This document shows positions 11,561 through 22,734 of a stretch of DNA of 64,000 bases, one piece after another. Position numbers and translations under genes: made by a program. Every line of letters begins with the position of its first letter. Positions within the stretch are counted from its first letter, which is position 1. Below the pieces are notes generated by a model. That model did not search any database. It worked only from the letters and a program-made list of their open reading frames with translations, and was not told the origin of the DNA. The DNA is from Catonia carolina (Eukaryota; Arthropoda; Insecta; Hemiptera; Achilidae), in contig JAQMRL010000012.1 in assembly GCA_035578175.1 (NCBI GenBank), positions 25,459,238-25,523,237 on the forward strand, in the 5' to 3' direction.

Positions 11561-12302
11561 CTGAAATAAAGGGTTGAGGGAAGACGGTGCTAACCAACAT
11601 CAACATAATTTTAGGCAATGTAATTTTAAAAGTTTACGGAAATCTACAAATCATGTTTTTGAATTTTCTTAAACATTTTGTTATTTTCTGTTAATCTAGG
11701 TTCTTAAGATGGTATATGTAAAAGCATCGTGTTTAAAACGTGCTGTACATTTTAGTTTTACTGAATATTTAAGAAAAATAACGCTAGAAATTTTTCAGGT
11801 TTGCACTTTCTTCTGCCGACCCCTTCAAATAAGTCAGCTTCAATTATTTCGGATAACCCAGATTTTATTTTAGGGTTTTTCATTTAGTTCATATAAGTTA
11901 CTTTATATACATAACTAACATACCTCAAAGACGTCCAGTAATTATCTTTCCCTGATTTTCTTTACTATCACTTTTTTATTTCTTGATTAAATTTTATCGT
12001 TGACACTAATATTAATAATGAGACACTGAGCAGTACACCTTAATCGTCATGCTTTACAATTATATATCAAACTGGAACGAATTGATTAAGTTCACAAAAT
12101 ATCAACTCAGTAAATTCAGATGACATAAATGTTAGCTTAACACTAAGCTGTATTTATGCATTACATTGGCTCATACTAATAGTAACTAAGTTTCGGCATC
12201 ATGTTATTTTAATAGCCAGTTTTTATTTTTTACAAATAAATGGGTGTTCCAAAATTGTTATGACATTTTTAAGTTATGATACACTTTTGTAATTCATAAT
12301 GT

Positions 12303-12490
12303 GTGTACGTAGCAATATGTTCAATTTAGGACAATAAGCAACCCTACGAACCAATAAGATGAGGTTCAAATGTATGTCATGTAAATGAGGCGTAGTCTTG
12401 GACAGACTCAGGCCAACCATTCCTAGGAGTGTATGGCTAATGGAACTTTAATCATCAAAATCTAACGGTAACCACTGTCTAGCACACAAA
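12303..12490 (-). mobile_element. tRNA-derived SINE body, 5' head missing
   Basis: The minus strand matches the body of the 29664 SINE (CAGTGGTTACC, GGAATGGTTGGCCTGAGTC, GTTGCTTATTGTCC), without the tRNA-related head. Confidence 0.7.
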
Positions 12491-12655
12491 GATAACACCT
12501 GAAGAAGCATCCTCGTCAACAGGCGGTAGGGGAGGAGAGATGTTAGGAGGCCACGTAAGAGATGGCAATGATTAAATAATTTTGTCACTGTTGGGAGTCG
12601 GAACAGGCTGAAGATAAAGTCCTTAATGGTGAGAAGAAGAAGTATTCCTTGTAAA
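12491..12655 (+). pseudogene. LINE 3' end relic (RTE-like C-terminal tail)
   Basis: GGCGGTAGGGGAGGAGAGATG and GTCGGAACAGGCTGAAGAT correspond to the RRGRPRKRW ... GSEQAED end of a non-LTR retrotransposon ORF2. The stop region GAGAAGAAGAAG resembles the tails at 17990 and 51850. Very degraded. Confidence 0.4.
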
Positions 12656-12659
12656 TTTT

Positions 12660-13000
12660 TTAAATCGAGTTTTTACTGAAAATACACGTTTTCGGGCTAT
12701 TTGAACCAGAAAATCTCATTTTTAGCGTTTGGTCTATGTGTCTGAACAAAATATCTCAAGAACGGAATATCCTACGATATTAAATCTTGGAACTTATGTT
12801 ACATACTATTAGGGAATCCGACGTGAACACTTTCATAAAAATCGGTCAACCGGAAGTAGTAGTTTATTAATTTTTCACTTTCTTTGCATTTTTCTCAAAA
12901 ATGACAACGGATTTTTAAAGTCATCTCATTTACTTAATTTTGAATGCTCTGCAAGTTGCGGTAAGCACCACACCCGCTAAAGTTCTTGGGTGAACATTTT
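12660..13000 (+). mobile_element. Family A 5' third
   Basis: Matches family A from AAATCGAGTTTTTACTG to the block ACACCCGCTAAAGTTCTTGG. The microsatellite is reduced to GTCTATGTGTCTG. Confidence 0.75.
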
Positions 13001-13009
13001 GTATTTATG

Positions 13010-13720
13010 TGCTTCACCACAACGTAAACATCGAAATAGGTGACGGCAGTAGGTTTTGGTGTGAGCAAACGACTGGCACCTTGTACACTGTGGTAGGCCT
13101 ATACTGCGTTGTTAATGGTTCTTTAATTACAATTCTGTAACTCCGGAGAGATTTCCGTTCAAAACTTTTCTCGTCATATGTGTCGCTGCTTATTTCCACA
13201 AAAAAGAGTGGTAAAGGTGTTCGGATGATTTAATCTTCTTGTTTGTCCTTGACAAGTGCTTTTCAGCTAGATGGTACATCTGTCACTGTACCAGCAGTGT
13301 ATCCTACCTGATGAAAAGAAAGTGTGAAAATAATATTCGCGTTGTGTTGTTCAAGACACCGTACAAATGTACTGTAGGTTGCAGGCGATTTAGGGTAAAC
13401 AATGACGGTAGACATGCTACTTTTCAAAATAAATGAGTCCCTGTTCTCCAACGTCGCTCAGGATTTTTATAAGACAGTTGGCACCTGCTATGACCTTTAA
13501 ATGAAATGGAGAAACTTTGTGTTTGCTTAGTTTTATCTCATCAATTGTAATTGTATTTGACAGAGGTGGAAATAATTTTGAGAGGCGCACCACATTAACA
13601 ATTTCCTGTCTCTTCTTTAGCTTTGAATCCTGATCAATATTTGAGAGAGGTCTTTTCTTCCGACCACAATTTGATATTGAGTCGCCGTTATATGGTTCGA
13701 CACCTACAAAAAAAAATAGG
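13010..13720 (-). pseudogene. Unrecognised coding-like relic, possible exon
   Basis: The minus frame 13703 to 13417 encodes about 95 residues with ordinary protein composition (KKRPLSNIDQDSKLKKRQE, KLSKHKVSPFHLKVIAGA). It is preceded by a good splice-acceptor-like sequence, TTTTTTTTTGTAG, ending at 13704. A second minus frame, 13263-13451, continues (VIVYPKSPATYSTFVRCL), and a third lies at 13014-13199, so frameshifts or introns would be needed to join them. I recognise no domain. It could be a host exon, a processed relic or transposon ORF1. Confidence 0.3.
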
Positions 13721-14054
13721 TTAGTGTTATTCGTTGCCAAGGCAACCAGCGTTGATTGTTGTGTTAATTTGAATTAAATGGAAATATCTTATTTTAAATA
13801 AATTCCACATAATGTCCACATAATGTTCCAACGAAACTATATTAAATAACAAATGTCTCAAACAAAAATTATCATAGGTTTCGATAAAGAATATAATATT
13901 ATAAATTAAATAACAGAGCGAAATATAAGGTAGCGCACTGTTATTTACAAAATAAGCTATCTCCAATCCACTACTTTTATTTTGAAACATAGTTTTTTTT
14001 CAGAGCTTAGCTGTTAAGCTTCATTCACTCATGATTGAAATTAGGTTATTTTTT

Positions 14055-14181
14055 TACTTTATCTTGCCTATATGAATAAATAGGAAGGAAAGTATTGTCT
14101 TCATATCGATTTTTCGAAATCGAGTTTCCACCGGATCTAATTTTAAACCCCTTGAACCCAAAACACATGTTTTTAGCGATT

Positions 14182-14254
<73 letters not shown>

Positions 14255-15030
14255 ACAAAATATCTCAAAAACGAAACATCGTACGAACTTGAAACTTAAG
14301 TTACATACAACTACCCAACCCGACAGAACATTTTCATCAAAATCCGTCAACCGGAAGTTGCAGTTTATTCGTGTAATTTTTCCTCTTATGCGATTTTCTC
14401 AAAAACGGATCCTACGATTTTTTTTAAAAATCCCCTGGTTTACTAATTTTTTTATGCTCTACAAGAAAGGGTAGGCGCCTTGTCTGCTGAAATTCTTGGA
14501 GAGGCTGTTTTTACGTAAAAAAATGGTTTTTTTTTTCAAGATTACGGCTTTTATATGCATTTTAACGCAAAAATTTATAATAAAAGTTGTAGACAACTCA
14601 AAATCCTACAACTTTTATTTTAACATTTTTTGTATAACGTTGAGTTTAGCGGTAATTAGTGATTTTCTATTTTTTTTCTCACTAAAACGTGTGAAAAATG
14701 GTTTTTTTAAGATTTTGGCCTTAGTATGCATTTTACGACAAAGGTGTATTGATTAAATTTATAGAAAATTAAAAGATCTACAACTGTTGTTATAAAAATT
14801 CTTCTCTAGAGAGGCTAGTTTAGCGTGAAAGAGTGATTTTCCGTATTTTTAAGCCAAACTGATGTTAATTTTAATTTTACATCTTTTACTCATGATTAAA
14901 ATTAGGTTATGTTTTTTGAGGTTAGTTTTTCTTATTTCTAATGTTTTATTACTAATTTTAGGTTACATTGTGAATTATTTGCATTGGCAAGAGAAAGTTG
15001 TGTGAGTGTTTCACACCAGATTTTTTTAAT
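14055..15030 (+). mobile_element. Family A, full-length copy
   Basis: Starts ACTTTATCTTGCCTATATGA and ends GGCAAGAGAAAGTTGTGTGA, TTTCACACCAG. The interrupted (TG)n tract lies at 14183-14253. Both borders are flanked by ATTTTTTTA with seven Ts, a possible 9-bp target duplication. The element has no usable reading frame; those printed by the repeat are Val-Cys or Thr-His strings. Confidence 0.85.
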
Positions 15031-15033
15031 TTA

Positions 15034-15130
15034 TATTGTTTACTCATGATTTAACAAGGACTAGTTTACTGTTTTCATTATTTACATCGGCAAGAGAAAG
15101 TTTGTGAGAATTTCACGCCTGATTTTTACT
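15034..15130 (+). repeat. Extra family A 3' terminus in tandem
   Basis: TTTACTCATGATTTAACAAG, GGCAAGAGAAAGTTTGTGAG and TTTCACGCCTGATTTTT repeat the terminal ~95 bp directly after the full copy. Positions 15130-15685 show nothing recognisable. Confidence 0.65.
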
Positions 15131-15689
15131 TAATGTTATAAGTAATAATTAATCTTGTTGTGATACATTTATAATTAGATGTCGGGGAGATAAATTTATG
15201 CATATAAAATCTAGCAGAGTAAAACTCAAACAAAAAATTTTCATTATTGCCATCTCGTCTTTTATATTTGGTAATGGGAAGTCGGTTGATCTTTTTTCGA
15301 TAAATAAATTATTCAGCGAAATTAAAAAATGCATAATGATGCGGGTTTAGTTTTTTATTATTCTCTAACCATGGGTATTGAATATTAAGCAGTTAATTGG
15401 AATATTAATAAGGTTTAAAAAAAATAAATTTTTCATGAAATGTTTGAAATTGATTTTATTTCTTTACTTATAGTTACTTTTTATGAAAGAATAAGGAGCA
15501 GTTTTAGACAAATTATAAGAAATCATTGGTTTATAATTCTCTTTCTTCTTCCAAGTACAGTCTTATTCTCTTGATATTTGGTGGTAGAGACTATTTTTGA
15601 AGATAAATTCAAGCCTTAAATTTTTCTAACCTTCATGAGAAAGCTACTGTAGGAGATTCTTTGGGATTATAAGATAAGAACCGGTTTAA

Positions 15690-16530
15690 ATAAAATCTGC
15701 TGTGAAACACTCACACAACTTTCTTTTGCCAATGTAAATAAGAAATTAATCATAAGTAAACAATATACAATTAAATCCATAACCTTATTATAATCATGAG
15801 TGAATGACGCAAAATTAAATCAACCTCTGTGTACAACTTAAAAATGCGGAAAATCACTAACAATAAACTAAGCTCTTTAGAAAAAAAATGCTTGATAAAA
15901 GTTGTAGATTTTTTACTTCGATATCTTAAGTTGTTTATGTACATTTTTGTCGTAAAATGGCGGCAATATTTAAAAAAATCTCATATATTAATCTCATAAT
16001 ACAGTTGTAGGGCTTTTTAAGTTCTACAACTTTGATTATAAACGTCCTTGCTCTAGAAAGCATATTAAGTCCACAATCTCACAAAAAACATTTTTTACCA
16101 CAAGAGCACAGGCCCCCAGAAATTTCAGAAGACATAATAGCAGTTATCCTATCTTGCAAACCATAAAAAAATGTAGTAAATGAGGAGATTTAAATAAAAA
16201 TCGTAAAAGTGAAAAATCACACGAATAAATTAAAATTTCTGGTTGACCGATTTTGATAAAAATGTTCTTGTCCCTTAATGGTACTGAACTTAAGTTTCAA
16301 GTTTCATCTTTCATATTCCGTTCTTGAGATATTTTGTTCACATACAACATATAGACCAATCGCAAAAATTTTATTTTTGGTTCAGGAGACCTGTAAAAGG
16401 TGTATATCCAGTGAAAACTTAAATTCCAAAAATCGATATGAAAACAGTACACACTTTCCTTCTATTACACATTATTCATATAGGGCAAGAGAACGCCGTG
16501 TGACTGTTTCACACAATATTTTTTATTATT
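15690..16530 (-). mobile_element. Family A, near-full minus copy with extended TIR
   Basis: Begins AAAATCTGCTGTGAAACACT and ends GGGCAAGAGAACGCCGTGTG, TTTCACAC. Here the 5' end carries the GTGTGAAAC...CACAC extension that other copies show only at the 3' end, so the ancestral TIR may be about 40 bp. The microsatellite is almost absent. Confidence 0.75.
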
Positions 16531-17055
16531 TATACACCTCGTGTCGGAGCAACAACAACTAATGCTATCAATAGAGTTTAAAATTATATAATTAAATTAA
16601 AAAATGAACATAGCTAATCAAAAACATAATAAATAATTTATACATTACTTTACAATACATCAATGTCAAAACTAAAGTTTTATTGACTGGTGTAAGCTAC
16701 GTACCCTATTGTAATGTTTTTGTACAATAATCAATCTAACGTTAAAAATCAGGACACAAAACGTTACAGGGCATTTTGGTCGTTTGAACATTTTATCCCA
16801 AAGTGTTTAACGTCCCTATTTGAAAAATTCATTAGTTTCGGTTGGTCCCATTCTGTAGAGAATACATTATACTGTTCGTTGTATTCTAATGAACATTCCG
16901 TGCTCTAATTTATTTTAATTCTATTTTAAAGTAACATTCTCTGATATATTCTAAAAATAATATCTCGGCTTTTTATAGTTTAAGAGAAAAATGTAGATGA
17001 ATATCATTATTGGCTCTTCTTTTTACTTTCTCTTACCTTAGGGTATTTGAATATA

Positions 17056-17340
17056 CAGGGTGATACACGAAGTTTTACCGACGCTTTCTGAGCTCACTCT
17101 ACAGGCCATGAGAAAGAAAAAAGCTTGGCATAGAAACACTATGCAGCGTTGTGCCCCTTGTGTTCGGTTCTAAAGGAGCCATTCCAGTTTTTACGGAACA
17201 ATATCACCGTGCTCTTAAAATTTATCCTGAGACTTTTGAAGTCCATGATGTGCTTACGACCATCGCTTGATATTGTCTTCAGCCATACAGGCCAATGACT
17301 GTTGAAGTCTCTTTTCAATATTGTTGTTATTGTTGTTGTG
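17056..17340 (+). repeat. Unclassified repeat with ACAGGGTGATAC start and GTT-rich end
   Basis: The left edge (ACAGGGTGATACACGAAG) is typical of a transposon terminus next to TA. The right edge is ATTGTTGTTATTGTTGTTG. No matching inverted end was found. Positions 16560-17055 hold only a 64-codon frame with no recognisable domain. Confidence 0.3.
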
Positions 17341-17689
17341 TAAAGTAACTTAATTGAATTTTTAAATTAATTCCATGTTTTCGCCTTTTATAATTTCTTT
17401 TTAAATAGATTTACCAGGTTGTGTAGGATTGCAAAAAGAGTCTCTTTTGGAAAAAAGCAACTGCTTTTTCAAAATTTAAATTTTTTTTTTATTTTATTAA
17501 ACAAATTATCCGTTAATCCCGGTCCATCATCCGAGGCATCTAGAGGTTTTCCATTATTTAAGAAAATCATCTGGCCGTGTTACGATCGCTGCACAGATTA
17601 AACTCATTAGTGGGATTGCCACATCACTGCAAATGAGCCTGCCGGACAGTTCCTTTGAGATGTCACTCTAGGCACTTCCGCCTCCTCCG

Positions 17690-17995
17690 CCGTTAGAAAA
17701 GTCTTCCATGTCCGCCTTTGGAGCCGTTGATCATCTTCATTGGTTTATGTCCACCCTGAGTATTTTATTTCCTCAGCACTCTCCAACAGAGTTGACGAGG
17801 ATCCCCATCGCCAGGGGCCACTCCCGATAGCAGACCCAGCAACAGCCCAGCCGGCTGTCCATAAGCCGGAGGGCAGGAGAGAACGAGGACCCCCGAGAAA
17901 GAGATGGACAGATTCGAGAGGTTCGGAACAGGCAGAGATACCTAATCCTTGAAAGGCAGAAAAAGTAGAAGAAGATTTTATATAAGCACAGTCTG
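17690..17995 (+). pseudogene. LINE ORF2 C-terminal tail
   Basis: The translation gives GPPRKRWTDSRGSEQAEIPNP followed by a stop and AEKVEED in continuation, the end of RTE-like ORF2 proteins. The 5' side is truncated and the preceding sequence is unusually GC-rich for the window. Confidence 0.5.
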
Positions 17996-18349
17996 GCTTA
18001 TATGTGTATAGGATCCCAGATGGCTGGAAACCCCTACTCGGCAAGGGTTCCAGTCACAGGTAAGACCACAATCGATATTAGTCTGTATGAGGTGGTGTTT
18101 GTGCGGTTGGTGTAGATCCGCAGAGCAATTATGTTACAAGTTCTGATTAGTCTTCGAGCAGAGCGATCAACTTCAGTTCTTCAACCATTCATCTTCCCGG
18201 CCAAATTGCGCCAAGGAAGGAGTTTGCTCATGGATTCGAGTACGTGCTAGCTGAGAAGGATATTCACGATTTGTAAAAAGCAGTATGATGGGTCTTCCTA
18301 ATCTCGAGAGTAATAGTGATATCTAGATACAATTCGGATTCGGCTAATT

Positions 18350-18481
18350 ATGAAGTGCGTGGTAGGAATTCTTGCAGGTTGTACGTGTGTTGGCTTGCTT
18401 GCATTTGCTCCACTGGAGTGTGATTCAGTTGTTTTGTGGTTCCATGGCTCTGCACGGTATCTACCCGTTTTCAACCTCTAA
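18350..18481 (+). CDS. Short ORF with signal-peptide-like start (doubtful)
   Basis: ATG 18350 opens 43 codons beginning MKCVVGILAGCTCVGLLAFA, with a hydrophobic stretch and a plausible cleavage region. It ends at TAA 18479-18481 at the edge of the family B repeat. It could be chance or a first exon. I see no supporting domain or promoter. Confidence 0.15.
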   Translation: MKCVVGILAGCTCVGLLAFAPLECDSVVLWFHGSARYLPVFNL

Positions 18482-18519
18482 TTTGGTTTATCGCTTCTGG
18501 CTATAATGCCGTATGTAAT

Positions 18520-18928
18520 ATATATGTTGTTGTTGTTTAGGTCAACAGCCGAAAGGCTGGTTTGAACCTTCAGAGGTTTTACTAAGTAAAACGAGGAGTG
18601 AGGTGGTTTATAATTGCCTTTCTTCACTGAGTACAAAAGTAGCCTACGCTTATCAGCATGCCAGGCCCTCCGATAAACATGTACTCTGCACCCTGCAAAT
18701 GATACCTTCACTTCATTCACCACAGGGTCTGGCTGTATAATGAAATTCATTACTTTCAGAGAAGATAGCTCTGAATAGTGTCTTTTACACCTCTACCTTT
18801 TCTGTTCTTAAATAGTTCAGTCATAAAATTGGCTTACCACGTGATAAAAACAGAATTATTTTTTCTAGCCCTAGAACTAGCAGATCGAGTGCAAATAATT
18901 TAACACTCCACCTGCCTGTTATGGGAGA
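18520..18928 (-). mobile_element. Family B repeat, full copy
   Basis: In plus-strand reading it starts with a (GTT)n tail and TTTAGGTCAACAGCCGAAAG, and ends CACTCCACCTGCCTGTTATG. On its sense strand it encodes an open frame with QPDPVVNEVKVSF and RRAWHADK, also present at 49055-49282 and 59497 onward. The AAC-type tail suggests a retroposed element. Confidence 0.75.
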
Positions 18929-19009
18929 GTAACTGTCCCAATATGGCCAACCTACTGAAAAGTAATTCAGAAAAAAGCTGTGTCTTCAGGTTGTTAGATA
19001 CCGAGCTAA

Positions 19010-19228
19010 AACTAGCTAACACTAAGGGATCCGACACGAACATTTAAATCAAAATCGTTCAACCGGAAAATATAGTTTATTCGTGGGATTTTTTTACTGT
19101 TTTGCGATTTTCTCAAGAAATTTAAGGAGGCCTGTGGTGATCTCGCGGTAAAAGTTTTTTTAAAGATCGTGGCTTTAATATGCATTCGAGAGCAAAAGTG
19201 TATTAAAGTTGCTGAACATTTTTTTTTC
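19010..19228 (+). mobile_element. Family A internal fragment
   Basis: Matches from GGGATCCGACACGAACATTT through GCGATTTTCTCAAG to GTGTATTAAAGTTG. Confidence 0.7.
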
Positions 19229-19289
19229 TCTATTTAGGAAATTCACAATCTGTTGGTAAAAATTGTTAAAAGTTGGTAAACGTGAAACG

Positions 19290-19425
19290 AGAAACATTTC
19301 AGTGACAGAACTTGTTTCAAGTTTCAAGTTCGTACGATGTTCCGTTATAGAGATATTCTGTTCACACGCACGCACGCACGCACGCACGCACGCGCGCACG
19401 CACGCACACACACACACACACACAG
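19290..19425 (-). mobile_element. Family A fragment with (ACGC)n/(AC)n tract
   Basis: In reverse: GAACAGAATATCTCTATAAC, GGAACATCGTACGAACTTG. The microsatellite at 19362-19424 has drifted to ACGC units. Confidence 0.7.
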
Positions 19426-19599
19426 GTTTTCCCCGGGTACGTTCCGAGGTCAAAAGTCCGAACCACACGTTCCGAGGACATCATTAATTAATCAGTTTTT
19501 CTGGAAAATATATGCATCACTGTTTTGTAAAAATTTTTTTATGCGTCCCGAATAGTCAAATTTTGAGCTATCGCAACTTTTTAAGTTTTTTGAAACTAC

Positions 19600-20212
19600 C
19601 ATACCATCTGAGGACCATAACATTTAGTCATCGAAGTGAGGACACACACAAAAAACCGTTAAAAATGATTTTCATTCACTATTTGAGGACCATAGTATTT
19701 AGCCATCGAAGTGAGGACACACACCAAAAAACCGTTAAAAATGATTTTCATTCACTATCTGAGGACCATAGTATTTGGCCATCTAAGTGAGGACACACAC
19801 CAAAAACCGTTAAAAATGATTTTCATTCACTATCTGAGGACCATAGTATTTAGCCATCGCAGTGAGGACACACACCAAAAAGCCGTTAAAAATGATTTTC
19901 ATTCACTATCTGAGGACCATAGTATTTAGCCATCGAAGTGAGGACACACACCAAAAAACCGTTAAAATGATTTTCATTCACTGTTAGAGGACCTTGTACT
20001 TCTTCCATCTCACCGAGGACACACACGAATTGCATTCCCGGCTACAAACCGAGGACCATAGTATTTAGCCATCGAAGTGAAGACACACACCGAAAATCTG
20101 TTAAAAATAATTTTCATGCACTATCTGAGGACCTTGTATTTCTTCCATCTCACCGAGGACACACGCAAATTGCCATTATAAAATTGCCTCCAGGCTACAA
20201 ACCGTGGACCAT
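19600..20212 (+). repeat. 75-76 bp tandem array, about nine units
   Basis: GAGGACC begins units at 19610, 19685, 19761, 19836, 19912, 19987, 20051, 20127 and (as GTGGACC) 20204. Each unit has GAGGACCATAGTATT, AGTGAGGACACACACC and AATGATTTTCATTCACT. The last three units are shorter or variant. The unit translates openly in one frame (DFHSLSEDHS repeated) because its length is often a multiple of three. That is probably incidental. Confidence 0.9.
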
Positions 20213-20624
20213 AGTTCTACACCATTGTTTTGAGTAGGCCTACTTTAATTGTAGCAACCCACACATCGGCATTTGGTAGCTATCAGAGAAAGAAGATGAC
20301 CTTGTAATGACCTTCCCGCGAATTTTAGTTGTAATTTTTTAATACAAGCATTCGCGACTGTGTTTCATCCAACGTACATAAGTCTACTACATTCGTGTAT
20401 AGCCCTCTGATGTTTGCCCTTCGTTACAGAACTTTATTTTCATTTCATGTTACATCTTTTAAAGGACATAAAACTAGGAACCACAAGATTTAAAAGACAA
20501 AATCTGTTAAACTCTCTATTAACTTAATTAATGTACTTAAAAGAAAATACATGTATTAAAATAAATTAATTAGTTACTTACTGTTTATTTTTATCAAATA
20601 AACATTTTTAACAACTATAAATTT

Positions 20625-21719
20625 TCATACATCAAAAAAGTAACAGTTGCCATAAAAAATAACCACGTCACAATAGATGTTCAAAATACAAGCATCCAGC
20701 CGTTTTCTCATGGACTGGTAAACTCTTTCTAAGATCCCAGGTGTCTCACGTATCCTCTGAATCCCATTAATAATCCTTGTGAGCAACTCTTCTTTGGTAT
20801 CCACAGGCGAGTCGTAGACAAGCGACTTTAAATGTCCCCATGAGAAAAGTCTAGAGGATTGAGGTCAGGTGACCTTGCAGGCCATGCTACTAGGGCTCCT
20901 CGTCCAATCCATCTGTTAGGGTATGCTTCATTTAGAAATTCTTTAACTCGTAATATGTAATGAGCCGGAGCCCCATCCTGTATAAACCTCATTTTGTTGC
21001 GTGTGTTTAGAGGCACATCTTCGAGTAACTCGTGCAGATTATTAATCAATAAATGTAAATAATTTTCGCCATTGAGCGTAGCAGGTAAAAAATGGATAAA
21101 AATTTTGTCACCCAGAATAGCAGCCCATACGTTTACAGAAAACTGATATTGGTGACGGTTCTCTGAAATAGCACGTGAGTTTTCAATTGGCCACATGTGA
21201 GTATTGTGGATGTTAACAATAGCCAATCTTGAAAATTTTGCTTCATCAGTAAAAAAAATGTTGCTTAAGAAATTTGGACTGATGCACCTTTCGATAAGCC
21301 ATTGGCATAGCTGAACACGGGGAAAGTAATCTTTAGGCATAAGAGCCTGAACCTTTTGATAGTGACAGGAATGCAACTGCTGCTCATGCAAAACCTTTCA
21401 GACAATTGAATGACTAACACCGAAATCCATAGCTAGCTCTCTTACTTCTTCCAGGATGATTCTCTATTTCATCCAATTCGGCTGTACACGTTGTACGTGG
21501 CCATCCTGATCTACCAACTTTTTTTGGTTGTAAGGTTCCTGTCTCTCTTAACCTTCTATGAATGGAAGAAAACATTTTGTGAGACGGTAACTGTCTATTA
21601 AGAAAATGTTCCTGATAGAGGCGTCTAGCCTCTAGACTGTTGCAACGTGCGGGACCGTACATTAAATGCATATCTGCCATCTCACTTTTAGTGTAAATAA
21701 TATTTATATTACCCGCCAT
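20625..21719 (-). pseudogene. DD41D transposase, nearly full-length but frameshifted
   Basis: From MAGNINIIYTKSEMADMHL (start near 21719) the head contains NSLEARRLYQEHFLNRQ. A 1-base indel at about 21440 (NHPGRS) and a TGA where Trp is expected (IV*KVLHEQ) follow. The catalytic part runs 21391-20828: FFTDEAKF (first Asp), RFIQDGAPAH (second) and SPDLNPLDF (third, 41 residues after the second). A second indel right after LDF shifts the frame, after which GHLKSLVYDSPVDTKEELL, RIRETPGILERV and QSMRKRLDACI continue to a stop at 20625-20627. All catalytic residues survive, so it is recently dead. Confidence 0.85.
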
Positions 21720-21869
21720 GGTGAATGAGATGTTTTCTGCATCAAAAATTAACTGCAACAGCACACTAACTTGTATTACAGTACAGATATTTACTTAATG
21801 AAAAATGGAAAAATAACTGCTTGTAATATTTCTTTAGATTATTTACAACAATGTATTTTTTGTTATATC

Positions 21870-21899
21870 ATATGTTTTAAATAAAACATATGATTTATT
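21870..21899. repeat. AT-rich palindrome in the transposon
   Basis: ATCATATGTTTT pairs with AAAACATATGAT around a 4-base centre, just inside the right TIR. Confidence 0.7.
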
Positions 21900-21942
21900 T
21901 TCTTAAATCATGTTTTAATACAAGTGTTTTCTTTTAAGTATT

Positions 21943-22070
21943 ACATTAATTTTTTTTTTGACTTTAAACTTTATTTTTATTCACACTGTACAGAACTTAA
22001 CAACTAGTGAATGAGATGAAAGGTTTATGATAGTGGAGCCAGCCCAATGGCCAATTTCGACAACATTAAT
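21943..22070 (-). mobile_element. 5'-truncated retroposed fragment with poly(A) and 8-bp target duplication
   Basis: The insert 21951-22062 is flanked on both sides by ACATTAAT (21943-21950 and 22063-22070). On the minus strand it ends AATAAAAATAAAG followed by a run of As. It splits the transposon's right TIR exactly between two halves that are contiguous in the left TIR. The parent RNA is not identified. Confidence 0.75.
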
Positions 22071-22189
22071 TAAGTTAGTAGAGAGTTCAACAGATTTTGT
22101 CTATTTATCATGCGTTTTTTTTATTTAATTAAAAAATAATTTTTTTTAAAATAACGTTTGTCTATTATTGACTTATTTACATCATTCTC

Positions 22190-22605
22190 TTCGGATTTAA
22201 ATTCTCTACAAGTTTTGTATAAGAATTTCTTGAGTTTATTATCCATTTAACAAAGTTCATCTGCTTCAAACCTAAAAGAAACTTGTTTTTCGGGACCAAG
22301 TTTTGCGTATTTCATCAGATATCTTAAAAATTACTGCAGCTACAGGTCTGAAACCTGTTTTGTTCAATTTTTCTGTTCATTTTACATACGATACGGTAAA
22401 ATTTATGCCTAATTTAACGCCCAACAAAAATCTATAGAGCTTCGTTTCAACGGGGTAACTGAAATTCTGACGAAATCTTTCACCCTGTATAACTCGGTAA
22501 CTGATGATTTTTGGACCTACGTTAATTTGAACTTTTTTTCTTCTTTTGTTGTGGTGAATCACGCCTTGAATTCTTGGACCTTTTTCAGAACGCCCTGTAT
22601 ATGTG
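22190..22605 (-). repeat. Unclassified repeat ending CAGGGCGTTCTGAAAAAG
   Basis: The minus strand starts ATACAGGGCGTTCTGAAAAA next to TA, a terminus style common among insect transposons. A 61-codon frame inside has no recognisable domain. The other end was not located. Confidence 0.3.
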
Positions 22606-22734
22606 TGTGTGCGCGCGCGCGCGTGTTTTTGGAGTATACAGTCGACTAGCAGCTAATTTTTGGTACAATTTGTTATTTACATTATTGCTATTTTATTTAC
22701 AGTTATATTTTGTTATTGTGCATTAGGCCTAAAC

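Larger units (their letters stand above)
20495..22102 (-). mobile_element. Tc1/mariner-superfamily (DD41D) transposon 2, with insertion in one TIR
   Basis: Left end AGACAAAATCTGTTAAACTC and the right end in reverse complement, AGACAAAATCTGTTGAACTC, match. The similarity continues for about 68 bp of TIR, to 20562 at the left and 21911 at the right. At the right it is interrupted by an insert at 21951-22062. A TA duplication is not clear. The transposase lies on the minus strand. Confidence 0.85.

Noticed and set aside
17745..18044. 99-codon minus-strand ORF
   Set aside because: Antisense of the LINE tail; GC-rich composition makes stops rare.
19512..19929. Repeat protein with DFHSLSEDHS units
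   Set aside because: Explained by a 75-bp tandem DNA repeat; units of 76 bp shift the frame, and no start or conservation supports translation.
19600..20212. CRISPR-like array
   Set aside because: Whole units including the 'spacers' are repeated, the DNA is eukaryotic, and no cas genes are present.
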